From Amblyornis subalaris (Eukaryota; Chordata; Aves; Passeriformes; Ptilonorhynchidae), in assembly GCA_018881555.1 (NCBI GenBank), contig JACAXG010000014.1:6127213-6191212 (forward strand): a stretch of DNA of 64,000 bases, written 5' to 3'. The notes under the pieces are model-generated. The model made no database searches. It saw only the letters and a list, made by a program, of their open reading frames with translations, and was not told the origin of the DNA. Position numbers and translations under genes: made by a program. Shown here one piece after another: positions 48,601 through 61,345 of this stretch (positions are counted from its first letter, which is position 1; every line of letters begins with the position of its first letter).

Positions 48601-51600
48601 TTGTAGTCACAAAAATACGAGCTTGGCCAGATGTCTTAGAGGCATTCATGCTGTTACCATTAGAAGGGTTAAAAAAAATTATATAAAATACCAGTCTCCA
48701 TAGCAAGTCTCACCAGCCCTGAGCTGCTTTACAGACATGGTGTGTGCCCCTGTTCCACGTATCCTTTCTAAGTTTCTTAGTGCTGATTGACCGGGGCAAC
48801 AGGGAGCGTGAGAGTCTCTAATCCACTCCCCTTCCTGACCACTAAACTGACTTATTTTGGTCTGCTAAGGAAAAATCCTATTAATGTACAGCGTGTGTGT
48901 TGAGTCACAACACGGAGCGGCTCTGTCCTACTGCTGATTATCCAGTGCTCTGCTCCTGTCGGTGCCTTTGGAAGTCTTTTCCAATGAATCTCTGCTCAAG
49001 TAATCACTCTGCCAAATATCAGTTGTAGAAGAGCTTGGTTTTTAACAAAAGGTCAAACAAAATTGCAATGAAGACCCCAGGGATCTTTGCAAAAGGTCAC
49101 TTAAGACAAAACAGATTCCCAGCTGAAGAACAGGTTTCACCACAGCGTATATCTTCTGTGGGCTACCTTTTCAGAGAAAAACTTTAATTCAGAGTCAAAA
49201 TTAATGATTGTAATTTTCTGTGCACAATCATCCGTAAATGAACAGTCATTTACACCCAGTAAATGAAACAGTCACATTCAACTACATGATTTGCAGACAG
49301 TTACTCAGCCCTCCCAATAAAACACTCTATTCCACAATTGTATTACTTATGATGGCAAATAAAGTTGCAATGTGGTGATACAGAACTGTAGGGGTTTGCT
49401 TGTATGAAGTTTTCTAAGACCTGGCCTCAAAAAATGTATTTTCAGTTCTATGCTGGATGAGCATTTCACAGTGAATATTTTATTAGATTCATTTAGGGCC
49501 ATCACCAGTTTACAGAATTTCTTTGTGCTGACTTCTTTGGCCACTTTGTTCATTATTTGAAGTTGCAGAACAGATGGTTTGTTCACATATATTTCTGCAT
49601 AATGATTGCTCATAAACACTCTGTCCTGGATAGTGCTTTGAATACTTGCTATGCAGGCTCTGTGATTGGATTTTTAGCTNATAGCAAACGGGCTGGTTTC
49701 CCAACTCACTTGTTTTTCATGCCAAATAACTAAATATTTTCCCAAACCATTTAATATCTTCAAGAAANTGAGGGGAAAGTGTCTGGTTTAAAACAAAGCT
49801 TCTTAACCATATGTGAAACTTTCAATTTTTGAATAGTCTACCTGGCGCTATGAAAATTCAGATGTTTGTGTACAGATACCTAAGCATTTGATGGGATTGA
49901 AACCTGTATACAAAGAGATGGGCAAAAACACATACTGAGCAAAATAAGACTCAATAAAACATTTAGAAAAAGCAAATACATTGATTAAAAGGTGCTGAAA
50001 AGTTAGGAAAAAACTGACAAAGATTTTACTGTTGTTGTCAGGAGAGAGTCAGAGCTGGTCCAACAGAATGCCAGGCTTTTAACTGGAACAATGGCAGCTC
50101 TTCTAGANGATGATGATGAGGCCATCAAATGGATGTCATCTGTTTAAACCAGGTAGGAATTTGGACAAAGTAGCTTTTTTTGAACCATACACAAAATTGG
50201 TGTAATAAACCCCTAGCAAGAATGATTCCTCAATAAGTCCCCATAAGAACAAACCACAGTGATCCAATCATTTTACTGCTAATGATGTGTTTATAGATAT
50301 TTACCTCTGCAGCAGTTTCAGCAGCTGTATCTCGAATTGCCATTAAAGCCTTTCTTCACTGATTAACAGAGTGAAGCTATTGAGATGAAGGGTTTCCACT
50401 CATTTTTATCCCAGTGTAACATTGCCATCTACAGGAAGCTCTCCCTTACTTGGAGGCTAATTTTACAATCAAGGAATAGGAACCACTGAAGATGAAAATG
50501 TTAAGTGTCCAAAATTAGCCCTGTTTGATCAGTCTGACAAACTGTTATTTTAAAAATTATCTAGTAATAGTATGGCTCACCAACAAAAGCAGTATATTAA
50601 CCGACTGTCTGGCAAGTTATTGAACTGAAGGATTGCCATTAATCTAGTTGAATTATACATTAGGACAAAAAAACCCACTTATTAAGGANAAGGGGCTTCT
50701 GATTTAGTTACTCATCATTGGTTGACATGTTACGTTTTCATACTGNCATGCAAAAATTTTGTAATTTCCTGTTCTACAGGCAATTAGGAGAAGTCTTTCT
50801 CAGCATCTGTCTTTCTTCTCAGATTTGTAAGAGGATCTATGCAACAAAAATAATTTTGCACCACACTAGACACTGGATTTCACTTCACAAGTACTAAATG
50901 TACTGTCCAGAGAGCCAAAAAAGCACATATGCAACAGCTTAATTTTAGACAGCTGCTTAATTTTAACCTCTGTCTTAAAGACATAAAATTTATGACTTTC
51001 AATNTGGCATGCATTGATTTAGAGATCTTAGTTTTCTAGAGCAAACTGAAGAGGTTTTCACAACTATTAGCATCCTTCTAATGAAAGAAAATATGTTCAG
51101 GGNTGAAATACTGTGTCAGCTGACCAAATACCCCAAGAAACGTCACAAGCAGGGTGATATTTCATGCAGGAACACTGAATTAGGGCTAACCCACTGAAAT
51201 CTCTTAGTGAGACAGAGAAGAAAAACAGAATTAAACAGTGATCAATAAGTACTGGGGGAAAGNTGGGGAGGTCATAGGAGGCAACTTGAATGAAATAATC
51301 TGATTGAAAATGTGATCTTTGATGTCAGAAAAAGTAGTTATTGACTAATTCTAGGAAGACAGAATGCTGCAAGACACTTTCATTTTTGAGAATCGAAGAA
51401 AAAAGTAAATCGGGAGGAAAAGAACCAGCAGCAATAAAACAAACATGAGATCTCAGATTGGAGATGGACACTCTCCATGCATGCAGATGGGTCAAAAACT
51501 TGTACATCAATGCACTGTGGTGGCTTGTTACTTGAGAACCACTAGATGAATTTTGCCTCCTTAATTTACCTAGGAAAAAACCTCACAGCCAGTTGCAAAA

Positions 51601-52730
51601 AAAAAAAAGAAAAAAAATCACACTGACCCAAGCTGAACATATTTTCATTTCTCAGTTCAGTAGCCAAACTAGAAAATCAATTACATTCACAACTCTATCT
51701 AGACTCATAGGTCAGGAGACACGTTTCTGGAGCGGAACAGGGAAGAAGGGGTAATTTTGCTACATGCAGAGTCACGTTCTGGTTTCAGGTTTCTCTTCTG
51801 GCAACTCCACATTGGCCTAGTTGAGATAAACAGGTGACAGAAAAAGCTGATTTGTTGCCATTCCAAAACTGTCAGTCTCCCATACTTAAGGATGGTACTA
51901 AGGCTGTTGGCAGGGGATGTCGGCAGTAAGATATTAAGATCATTAAGGGAGTTGATTGAGCTGAAGTTGGTTAATACTTGGAGCCAGCAGCAGAGCTGTG
52001 AGCAGACAGCCTCTGTAACAATGCTGAGGATGATGAGGGGGACACAGATTTAACCTGCCACTTAGCTTGCCCCATCTGACTCTGTATTGCTGCAAGCAGT
52101 GGATACACCACCACAGGTTTCAGGGAAAGAGGCAGAAGAAACACTTTGTCTCTGCTATGGCCAAGGATTGACAGACATGTTTGCGGAGCATCCCTGTGAG
52201 TGTGGACTCCTGGGAGCTCCAGGGGGGATGAGATTTGACACTGCAGCTGCTCTGACCAGGACACTGCCAGGAACCCCCTGACTGCTGACAGGAGAAGAAG
52301 CAAGTGGCTCTCCAGACATGACTCCCTAGACAGCCACGGTGGTCACCCAGGCCATGATATCTACAGGATGTGGTGGTGACAGTGCTCTTCTCCCTTGATG
52401 AGTCTCTGCTGTTCCTAAATTGATAATTAATTAAAATAATAATAAATTAGTGTCTTGAGAATCCTCATTGAGTCTGTTCTGGACCATTTTGTTNTCCTGT
52501 ATAAAATATCAAGCCCTTACTACTAAAAATGTTGATAGAAAACAAAATATAATTTCGGGTTTATTTTGATTACAATATTTACAATTTACATGCTGCTTAA
52601 GAATCACCAGTTAGTTACNTAAAAACTATTTGTGCATGAACTTACATATCAGTATATTTCTTGTGAGATATATCCAGAAACCTGCCCCCATACCTTCCCC
52701 AAGCTACCTTCCCTCTTTTATGGTCTTTAG
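45662..52730. other. Unique DNA, no gene seen
   Basis: About 7 kb with no recognised repeat family. The block 46530-46700 is non-repetitive, with closely set E-box-like and AT-rich cores, and resembles conserved non-coding DNA. On the minus strand TTTTTTCCTAG|GTAAAT near 51565 is another AG|GT junction, but its donor half lacks G at +5. A-rich tracts lie at 51597-51617. Confidence 0.45.
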
Positions 52731-53550
52731 ACATTTTTTTCCAATTTTATTTTTTAAAATGCCATTAAAAGACCACACATCCACTCATTCTACATGCCAA
52801 AATGCTTCACAGAAGGTAAGGGGAGGAAAATTAGACCCATAAAGAAAAGAGGCAATAAAGATATTTCCCCCTTCAGTTCCCTAAGGAAGCTCATGTGGCG
52901 CAAACACAGCCAGAGGGCCCAGGCAGTGGCTGGCCCTGCAGTGGGGAGGGGTCCCACTGGGAAGTGGCAGGTCTGGGAGGCTGGGGAGGGGTTGCTGGCA
53001 TGAGCCTGGAAGAAGAGCTGAGGGGGAGATGCAGCACCCAGGGGCTTGGGCAGGAGCACACCTCTGCTGCACGGTGCTCAGTGACTTGCAGGGAGGCAAG
53101 GTCAGCACCCTCTGAGTAGGAGAAAGGAGGCTCATCCTTGTACACATCACCAGCTCAATCCAGCATGGAAAGGCGTGCAAATTCTTACCCAAATCTGGCT
53201 TCTCTGACTATTATTTTATTATCAACCAAGCAGAGATACCAAGCCCATCATTGGAAGTATCTGCCCTGTTGAGGCTGACTGCCACGATTTAGTAGGGAGT
53301 GGATCTCATAAAGCCCATGGAGCTCACACAATTCCAGTGAGTTAGAGGCTGTGAGATGTCCTTGCCAATCTGTTGCTGTCTCTGCCCTGATCCCAATTCA
53401 GCTGCTTGTAAGTCACACCAGGGAAGCAGAATAATGGTGCTCTGACCACTGCAACCTTGGGCAGTTAGGCTGGGTTATGGGAAAATTACAGTAGTCAAGG
53501 CTGTGATAAATGCCTGTTCTTGAATAGGCAATGAATAACTCTGCATTGGA
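52731..53550. other. GC-rich patch, no gene assigned
   Basis: The interval 52890-53110 is much richer in G on the plus strand than its surroundings ('gtggggaggggtcccactgg', 'ctggggaggggttgctgg'). Frames on both strands stay open because of this composition. A strong donor CAGAAG|GTAAGG lies at 52815/52816 with a moderate acceptor near 52730. The G-rich runs could form a G-quadruplex on the plus strand. No CR1 or other family is recognised. Confidence 0.35.
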
Positions 53551-53598
53551 ATTGTAAAATGTATGATATTTTACAATTTATATTTTACATAAAATATG
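53551..53598. repeat. Two adjacent AT-rich hairpins
   Basis: ATTGTAAAAT (53551-53560) pairs perfectly with ATTTTACAAT (53568-53577), and the stem extends by one more A-T pair. A second short inverted repeat around 'tattttacataaaata' follows at once. Such pairs are common by chance in AT-rich DNA, and nothing else marks a function. Confidence 0.6.
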
Positions 53599-53833
53599 AA
53601 CTTCTACTGGACCTGTGGGAAAAACTTGCAAAAGCTTGGTTGGCATTCACACTGCTAATCCCAGAGATGAATTGNACACCATTAAATAGAACAAAAATGT
53701 TACTGAATAAATAGTTAAGGCTAATGGCTTTTTATGCCAGAGAGGAAATAAATTATCCAACATGAGATGTTGTATAGGCCATATCACAGAATTATTAAAT
53801 AAAATAAGCGACTCACAAAACTGATCTAGGAAA

Positions 53834-54388
53834 ATGATCCAGTGTCTAACTGTATTTTTGAAAAGAGAGAGGCTAATTAGAGGGGGTGGAAACAACAAAT
53901 ATTTTAAACTTGATTGCTCTTACTGGGATCAAAGACATCCTTATGTGATGAGCAAAAGGGCAGTCCTAAAGAGAAACCCTAGGGAGCCTAAAAGCAGAGA
54001 GCCAAAGGAAACCATTATTTTAGTGCCTGTGGGGAGCAGAATCTGCTCTGTAACAGATGGTCCCTGTCTGCCTTCCGACATCTTTAGCAGCACTAATCTG
54101 AGGCACGTTTGTGCTCAACTTTCCTTTATTCTCTGCCTGAGGAGCCCAGCACCAGCACACAAACAGCTTCATCAGAACAAAGGTGCCTCCACACAGATGT
54201 CCAGGTACATTTTTGCAGACAGCACACAAGAACCCGTCCTGGCGTGGTTAAAATATTTGATTTACACCCATTCAGAGACATTACAATTTGATAAAAATAA
54301 TGGCAACCAATTCTCATGCAGGCTGGTTGCACCTTCACAGCTCCCACGTGGTCCTGCCTTATCATGGATGAACAAGATGNAATTCTAA
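53834..54388 (+). other. Longest open frame in the window (184 codons), unassigned
   Basis: The frame runs from an ATG at 53834 through 54380, where an N falls, and ends at 54388. It is longer than the next frame and lies in DNA of ordinary composition, so it is somewhat unexpected. It shows no signal peptide, transmembrane segment, domain motif or splice context that I recognise, and antisense frames overlap it. Regions such as KRNPREPKSREPKE are basic and low in complexity. A lineage-specific ORF, an exon of a non-coding RNA, or chance are all possible; chance is most likely. Confidence 0.12.
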
Positions 54389-54417
54389 AAGCAGGAGCAG
54401 CAGATGGGACAGTTTAA

Positions 54418-54660
54418 TGTCATAATATCACAGAAAGGTTTGGGTTGGAAGGGGCTTTAAAGGCCATCCCATTCCACCCCCTGCCATGGGCAGGGACACC
54501 TTCCACTATCCCAGGGTGCTCCAAGCCCCATCCAACCTGGCCTTGGACACTTCCAGGGATAGGGCAGCCACTCTGGGCAACCCGTGCCAGGGTCTCACCA
54601 CCCTCACAGGGAAGAATTTCTTCCCAANATCCAATNTAAACCTGTCCTCTTTTAGTTGTA
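54418..54660 (-). mobile_element. CR1 LINE 3' fragment, inverted
   Basis: The reverse complement of the CR1 3' end: 'tcacagaaaggtttgggttg', 'gaaggggctttaaaggcc', 'ctgccatgggcagggacacc', 'aagccccatccaacctggcc', 'cagggaagaatttcttccc'. On the minus strand the ORF2 end is partly readable (KKFFPVRVVRPWHGLPR, then LEVSKARLDGAW). 5'-truncated. Ns at 54628 and 54637 fall where the consensus has T and C. Confidence 0.96.
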
Positions 54661-57600
54661 CAACTATGGGTGGAAGGAAGAGGCTACAGCAAGACCCCAG
54701 GCACTGCAGTCTAAAGGATTGCACTGTGTTTGTTTCAGAAGGTTTAGGCTTATCCATTTTTCCGTGATANTGATGCATTGCACAACTGAGCAGTTTTCTG
54801 TCTAATCAATGTCAGTTCTCTAGAAATGTTAGTCCCCTCAGCAGCCTTCAAGGTGGGTGATTTCACAANTTTAAGTGTAGGAAGTGTGATTCCAGAGACA
54901 AAAAACAGCCATTCTTTCTCTGTGCCAGACAAGAAGAGCAATGTTCAGCCTTAGGCAGGTCTTGTAAGGAAAATTTCCAGAGTTCTCAGTCTAATCCATC
55001 TCCTTCACCACACAGCAAAATCTACATTTACAGAACTAATCATCTGAGTGACTTGTCTGGGTACCTGGAACTGCAATTTCAACTCATCCTGTGGAAAAAA
55101 TAGCCCAGAGTCACAGGTCCTATGCCAGGTGTCAGACCCCACCTGTACTCCCTTGCTCTGCTGCAAATCGCAATCAATTATTCTGAGTTCATATTTCATA
55201 TTTACAATTTCCTGTCCTGCCTCTGAGCTAGTTAAGGTGAAGTGGGTCTAACCAGCTCCTGCCTCCCTCCTGCTTGGGGAGAGCTTCAAATCTCTGGCCC
55301 ATGAAAGCTCTTGATGCTGTTACTGGTAGCTCATACTCAGCAAGAGACGTCAATTAAAGATTCTCATATTTTAATCTCTGAAAACTAACAACCAGCTCCC
55401 TTTTTGAACAAAAGGAGCGATAAAAACCGGGCTCTAGGAGGGCCTCATTAATCCCTGCTGTAGCTTGATGCACTTNACATAATACCAGGAAACGCTCCTG
55501 ACCTGCTGTGACATTACCCAGCACCTCTGAGGGATCAGCATCGCGCCAGCCACTTACGCTATGCTGTGGAAAGCCCTCCAATTTCCATGTGTCCTGATCT
55601 CCACACAGGGACAGTGTCAAGGGCTGCATTTCCAATAAGCCAGAGCTCTGAGCTGACCAGTGCCACAATATAATATGCATGAAGGTCAGAAGCAGCTGTC
55701 ACCTCGGACGCGTGTTTTGCACAAAGTTATTTTCTCAGCAAAGAAATTCGCTAGAGAACATTGCTAAACTGAGGAAAATAACACGAGAAAATGGGAAGAG
55801 GCCATGTAAAAAGAAACGAGACAATCAGGCCAGAACCCCCAGTTCATTTTGACTGCATCAGCATGCCTGATCCAACTTCTAAACCAGCCTTAACAGAGAA
55901 GCNTTTTCCCTGTTTGAATTGCATTAAGAAGTGGAATTAGCTTTATAAATATAAATCAGTTAAGTATAATACAATATTTATGACACGGTATCTGATTTTT
56001 CCCCCTCTAGGATTCCATTTAAAAGGAAATAACAAGGAAACAGCGCTCTCAGAAAGACAGCGGGTTTACAATTTATGCTAATTAATTTTCATATTGACAC
56101 AAAACTAAACCCTGCATTTTATTTGACTGCAGCAAGGAAGAAAAAAAAAAAGGCAGATTGAACAAAATAGATCTTATTTTTCTGCAACAGATAATTCTGT
56201 AAGAAAGCCTCTGTATTTTTACCAACCATGTTAATCCTCATTCATTTTTCTACAGCCCAGCATGCAGGTCACTATGCCCAAACCAGTCCCAATCCCTCTC
56301 CCAAATCCCCAGGCACAAGGGCAAAAGCATAAGAAAGAAAAATGGTTCCATTTATTTGAAGCCCTGAAAGGCTCCAATCAAGATCAAGAAGTCATTATTC
56401 TAGGAACTACATAAAAAGAGAAATAGCCCATCCCTGACCTGCAAGAGGTTCAAAATTTTCCATTAAATCAAATAACATCATTCAAAGTTGGAAGAAAAAA
56501 ACTCTATTGCTAGTAAAGCTAGGGAAAAAATGCAATATCATTCTGTTGCTAGAAAGGCTACTTGGAATTTGCAAAAACAACTACCAGCTGGCTAATTCCA
56601 CATATATTCATTGAAGAGTCTGTGCCAAACTCATAATTGCTCTAACTTGCTGAGTGTCACTGATGTTCCATCAAAAAGGAAACCTGGGCCACAGAGGTTT
56701 ATTTTCTATTAGAATTATTAATCAAAGATCTACAAAAGGCTGACATGTGGTTTTCTTCCAGCTTTGGTTGAGTCAAATTCTATTTGGTGTTCAAAGAGAC
56801 GCATTTTTCTCTTCTCATTCCCCACACCTATGCCCCATCTTGTCTGGGCAACAGTGGAGGTTTCTATTCTGCTGAAAGGGATGATATGCAGTATTATGTC
56901 TTTGATTAGAAAGTTGGAAAAAAGCTGAAGAGCAGCAACTGCATCACACTGACCAACTCAGGCTCTGCCAGCTTGGCCCTGTCCTCCAAATATTTACTCT
57001 TCTTTGCTGTACTTTAATTATTCATTCAGGCTTTTTCTACTGTTAGTAGAATTTGCCCATCATATTGATTAGTTTATTTAGTTCAGCTGGATTCACAGTG
57101 TAAATAAGATTTTTTTTTTTTTCAATTTAATAACCCCTTTGCTCCGGTGACTCCATTTTGATTTTTTCCTCCCCCTAATTTTACTAGAAGCAGCAGCACT
57201 AATTACCTGCATCAGCAGCATCCTCCAGCATTGAATTGCTGGTTTCCATATTGTTATTGCCATTAGCACTGAAGTACTCTTATAAGGAACATTTCACCCA
57301 GCCAGCCAGCCTGAGGTTCATACTTCTGCAACAGAAGAAGAATAATTTCTTAGTTAGAATCAGGATGCTGTCTATCCTTAACGAGACAGCAGCATGATTA
57401 GAAATGGAGGTGTTTTCCATTCCCCATCCACATTCATTTGAAACCACATTTCACTGAAGTAAACACAGGCTTATCCTGAGATGCATGTTGTGCCTATTCA
57501 AAAAAAAAGGAAAAAAAAAGGTGAATTCTTTATCTCAGGTTTGCAGCTTTCTCAAACATCATAAAATCCTAATTCACCTTTCCTTATTTTAATGGCTTTC

Positions 57601-60359
57601 CCAGCACAGTTTTCAAGCAGACATGGAAGTTAGATTTATCAATGTCTGGCAAGAACGTGGTGCTATAGTCCTCAACCAAACATGCAGTGTCTGAACTGTT
57701 CTGTGCAAAGATATCCACAGTATTAGCAAAAAGGAGAAGGTGATAGTTTAAAGCATGATGGCAAATCCCTCAGCTTAAAATCTATCTCCCACATCTTATC
57801 TCAGCATAAGGATAAACTGATATTTTTTTTTTTTAACCAGAATAGCCGCTTAAGAATTTTATTTTATTGAGATAGAAAGCAACTCTATTCCACCGCTTTT
57901 CTCTTTTAAATATTTGCTTTATTCACTGTGTTGCCTTACATCTTCCCCATTAGTTAAGTCATCTTCAATATTTACAGATAGTTGACTTTGCTAATCCTTG
58001 TACAATCTTATTTTAAAATAGCTGCCAAATGACTTGGGATGGGAATACTATGAAATATGTTTGGCACCAATTTATGACTGCGGAGAGCAATGTTAGAAAT
58101 TTTATTTGTACAGAGAAAGACTAAGTATTTTTCCAGGGAAAGGTGACATGTTGAAGAAGGTGACACAAAGGATAGAGACATGTAAGGAGGTGAGAGGAAA
58201 GGTGATTGCACCTATTGGAGGATGAGGATGACAAATTTGAAGATATAAAACAACACAAGATTTCTGTTTTCTCCTATAAAAAGTTGTTTCTGGACACAAT
58301 GAGCTCAGGACATTGTACTGCAGAGGCATTAATCAGGAAAGACACCTTAAGTGGCCAATTTGAAGCACCCTCGAGCTTTTGGGGGGAACTGAAACCTAAA
58401 AGAAACCCAATAAAATGTGTCCTACAGGTTGCCAAGAGCCAGTGAGGACTGCATGGGCTACTTAGACTGGGCTTGTGGGGCTCAGCAAAAGTTGGATTTG
58501 TTTCTAGCTGCCTCATAAAGCCCATCCTAGGAGCTCAGATTCATGTGCTTCCCTGGCCTACCAGGCAAGGTCTTGTATGGTTTGAAATCTTAACACAGAG
58601 TATAGAAAGACACTTTCACCTGAATGCCTGTACCGAATTCCTAGTTAGTACCAAAATTATTCTTGATGACCAGCCTGTTATTAGTGCCTTATAAAGAGTG
58701 TCCGTGGCACACCAAGTTTGACAGCGTGGGAGCAAAGGGGTTAATTTGAAAGAATTTGTGAAGTGGTTTAGCTAAATTACATTAGATATTTGTATTAAGA
58801 GTTGAAAAATGCCTTGATTAAATTTTCCTTACCTTCCTAAGTGATTTAAGTTAAATCAAATCAAATTGAGGACATTTTATTTCTGACTATGAACGTGGGC
58901 ACAGAATTTAACACAGTTTAACTAAATCTCCTTATGAGTGACTGAGGCAGAGAAGGAATCCTTGACAATTGCCAAAGCTCCCAAAAGAAATCAAGACAAC
59001 TCCCTCTAACAACACTTCATTCCTTAAGATGGTTGAAATCTGTCTCGTGCATTTAAGGAGGGATAGGAGGGGAGAGGGAAAGTATATGCCTCACGCTGTA
59101 ACATTATATAATGCCATCCAACACCAGAGGCAGACGTTGGACTACTTTCATCCCATATGGCAAGACAAATGTTCTCCCAGTTTATTATTAATAGTGCTGT
59201 GACAGCACTGTGACTCAGCATCAGAAATCATTATTTTAAATATCTTCCACCAGAACTGACTTGGCACAAACCCTTTTGCCACAGAAGGTTGGTCCTGACT
59301 GAAACCTTCCGCCCAGCCCCGAGATTAGCGCAGTGCTGCAACAACCTGGGGATCCACAAAAAAATGAACGTGTGTCTAACCTTCCAGGAGCTGGTATAGC
59401 ATTTTGAATTATAGATCAAGGAGAAAAATTTAGTGGGTAAATGTTGGAATTGTTAAAGTAGCTTTTCACTGCAAATAGAGAGTGAACGCCTCATCCCAAG
59501 ACAGCTATGAGATGTATCAGTTTAGGTTTTTAATCCCAAAGTATGCATAAATCTCTCCAGTTTCATCTCTTGTCATCTTCTTGTCAAAAGAAATTTCGTT
59601 TCACTTCCACCCATCGTTGCTCTCCATGGTTTCTGAAAACATTCCACTTTAAAATTTTATCGTGGGAAGGGGGAGGTTCCTTCTAGGTTTCATGCAGGGT
59701 TAAACTATGAAATCCACAGAAGAATGTATTTTTATTTTATTAAAAATAAAAACAAAATTTTAAAAAGAGGCTTAATACCGTTAGTAAAAATATAAAATCA
59801 TAGGATGACTGAACACCTTTGATATTTCCCCTCTCTGAATCTCCATTTTGCTGCCAAAGTCCAACAGAAACTGCAGAGTTTGATGCGCATTTTCCCTCAT
59901 TAGCGTGTGTGTGATGCTCTCAGAGGAGCAAATAGATGGATCAGTCACCCAGGCTGACTCCCAGGCACTGCTTCCTTGTGACATCCCTTCCTCAGCCACG
60001 GACACCTTCACTAGTTCACAAAACCTATAGCAAGTATCTAACGGCTGTAAAAGACCCACCCCCACCAAATGACACCCATTTGAAAGGACTTGATAGTTTC
60101 AGTCACTTTCTAAGTGTTCCTCCACCAAATTTTTTTGCATAAGGCAACACAGAGTTATTCCTGCAGCAAGCAGGCTGGTGGGAGATCAAGAGTAACTTGA
60201 CTTTGCAAATGCACATGAGTAGGAGCTGGCAGCACAAGAAAGATCATCTATGTTCATCAGAGCAGGTATGACACATGCACAGGACATAAATATAACCAAC
60301 AGCTTCTCTGCAGTACCTGTAGCTGTTAAATCCCGTTGGAAGATCATTTCCCACTGCAG
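54661..60359. other. Unique DNA, no gene seen, largely free of N
   Basis: About 5.7 kb with no recognised repeat family. T tracts lie at 57110-57122 and 57824-57835. The block 55400-55700 has a minus-strand open frame with no family resemblance. A possible 53-bp block at 58137-58189 (TTTTTCCAG, then AAGGAG|GTGAGA) is short and open in only one frame. No N occurs after 55902. Confidence 0.45.
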
Positions 60360-60442
60360 ATCCAGTGACATGAGCTCCAGCAGATGGGATGTGCTCTCCT
60401 CTCAGCTGCATCCATATGTAAGGAGCCAGCTCAGCGTGCAAG
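60360..60442 (+). other. Exon-like block, 83 bp
   Basis: The acceptor CATTTCCCACTGCAG ends at 60359 and the donor is GTGCAAG|GTGAGC; both are good matches. An inner donor, TAT|GTAAGG, lies at about 60418. The frame starting one base in is open throughout (27 codons, serine-rich, including SSRWDVLSSQLHPYV). No family is recognised. Confidence 0.2.
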
Positions 60443-60939
60443 GTGAGCGATGGAATGAGCATCTTCTACTTTGTTTCAGCAGAAAACAAGTTTTAAGGGA
60501 TGAGACCTTGGATAAAACATTGCTTGTCACCTGACATTTTATAGTGTGCTAGAAAACAGAAAAAAAAATTACAAAGGGAAAAAATAAAATAATATTACTC
60601 ATAATAGTATCCTAATATCCATATGAAGATGGACATTAATTTGGCATTCTATAACATCTGCAACTTCAATGATCATCTGACAGTGTTTACTAGGATTATT
60701 TATTTATTTTTCGTTCTTTGAAAGTAGCTCTCAAAAGGGGATGAGAGACAAACTTTGCTTTTAGATTTCACAGATACTTGCAGACAAAAGAAACAGTGAA
60801 CTTGGTTCCCTTGAGCTCCCTCACAGGTTTGAAAGGACCCTTTTGTGTCTCACTTTTCATGTCTCTGCCTGTTCCTGGTCTTCGTTTCCTCTCTTTAGGA
60901 TTTTAAAGCCTATTTCAAATGACATTATCAAATAGCATT
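60443..60939. other. Unique DNA, no gene seen
   Basis: AT-rich DNA before the pyrimidine-rich tract; it includes a (TTTA)n-like patch near 60698. No repeat family recognised. Confidence 0.5.
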
Positions 60940-61345
60940 AATTCCCAAATTCACACACTATTTAGATCTATTCCTCCTCTCTGTCTTCACAGCTCAACCA
61001 CTGTCCCGGGGTATTACTCAGTTTTTTCCCACAGCCCCAGCCTAATTCCTTGTTTCCATCTTTGGGTTAGCCACTTCCAGGTTCCCTCTCCTGTACCCAA
61101 ACCTTTACCAGATCAGTACCTGTTCTCCTGCTTTGGCCCCCTCATTTCCTCTCTTTTCCCCTTAATCTCTCATCTGATCTCAGTGCCACTCCAAAGAATT
61201 GCCTTTTCACTTCTCCCTCTCACTTCACTCCCACATCAGATCACCTCTGCACCCACTCCTGCCCGGAGCTCCCCTGCTCTCTCTTCCTCTGCTCTGAACC
61301 CCTGCCCCACCCCTTTGAATTTCAGTATGACTCCTTCTCATGCTG
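60940..61345. other. Pyrimidine-rich tract (about 400 bp)
   Basis: The plus strand is dominated by C and T ('ctctcttttccccttaatct', 'cacttctccctctcacttca'), with purines scarce. Stop codons all contain purines, so a 175-codon frame (60919-61446) stays open and reads as Ser, Pro, Leu and Phe with no domain; I do not count it as a gene. The tract could be an eroded insertion of an unidentified element, the 3' end of a non-coding transcript, or intronic pyrimidine-rich DNA. The purine-rich complement could form triplex or H-DNA only over short mirror segments. Confidence 0.6.
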
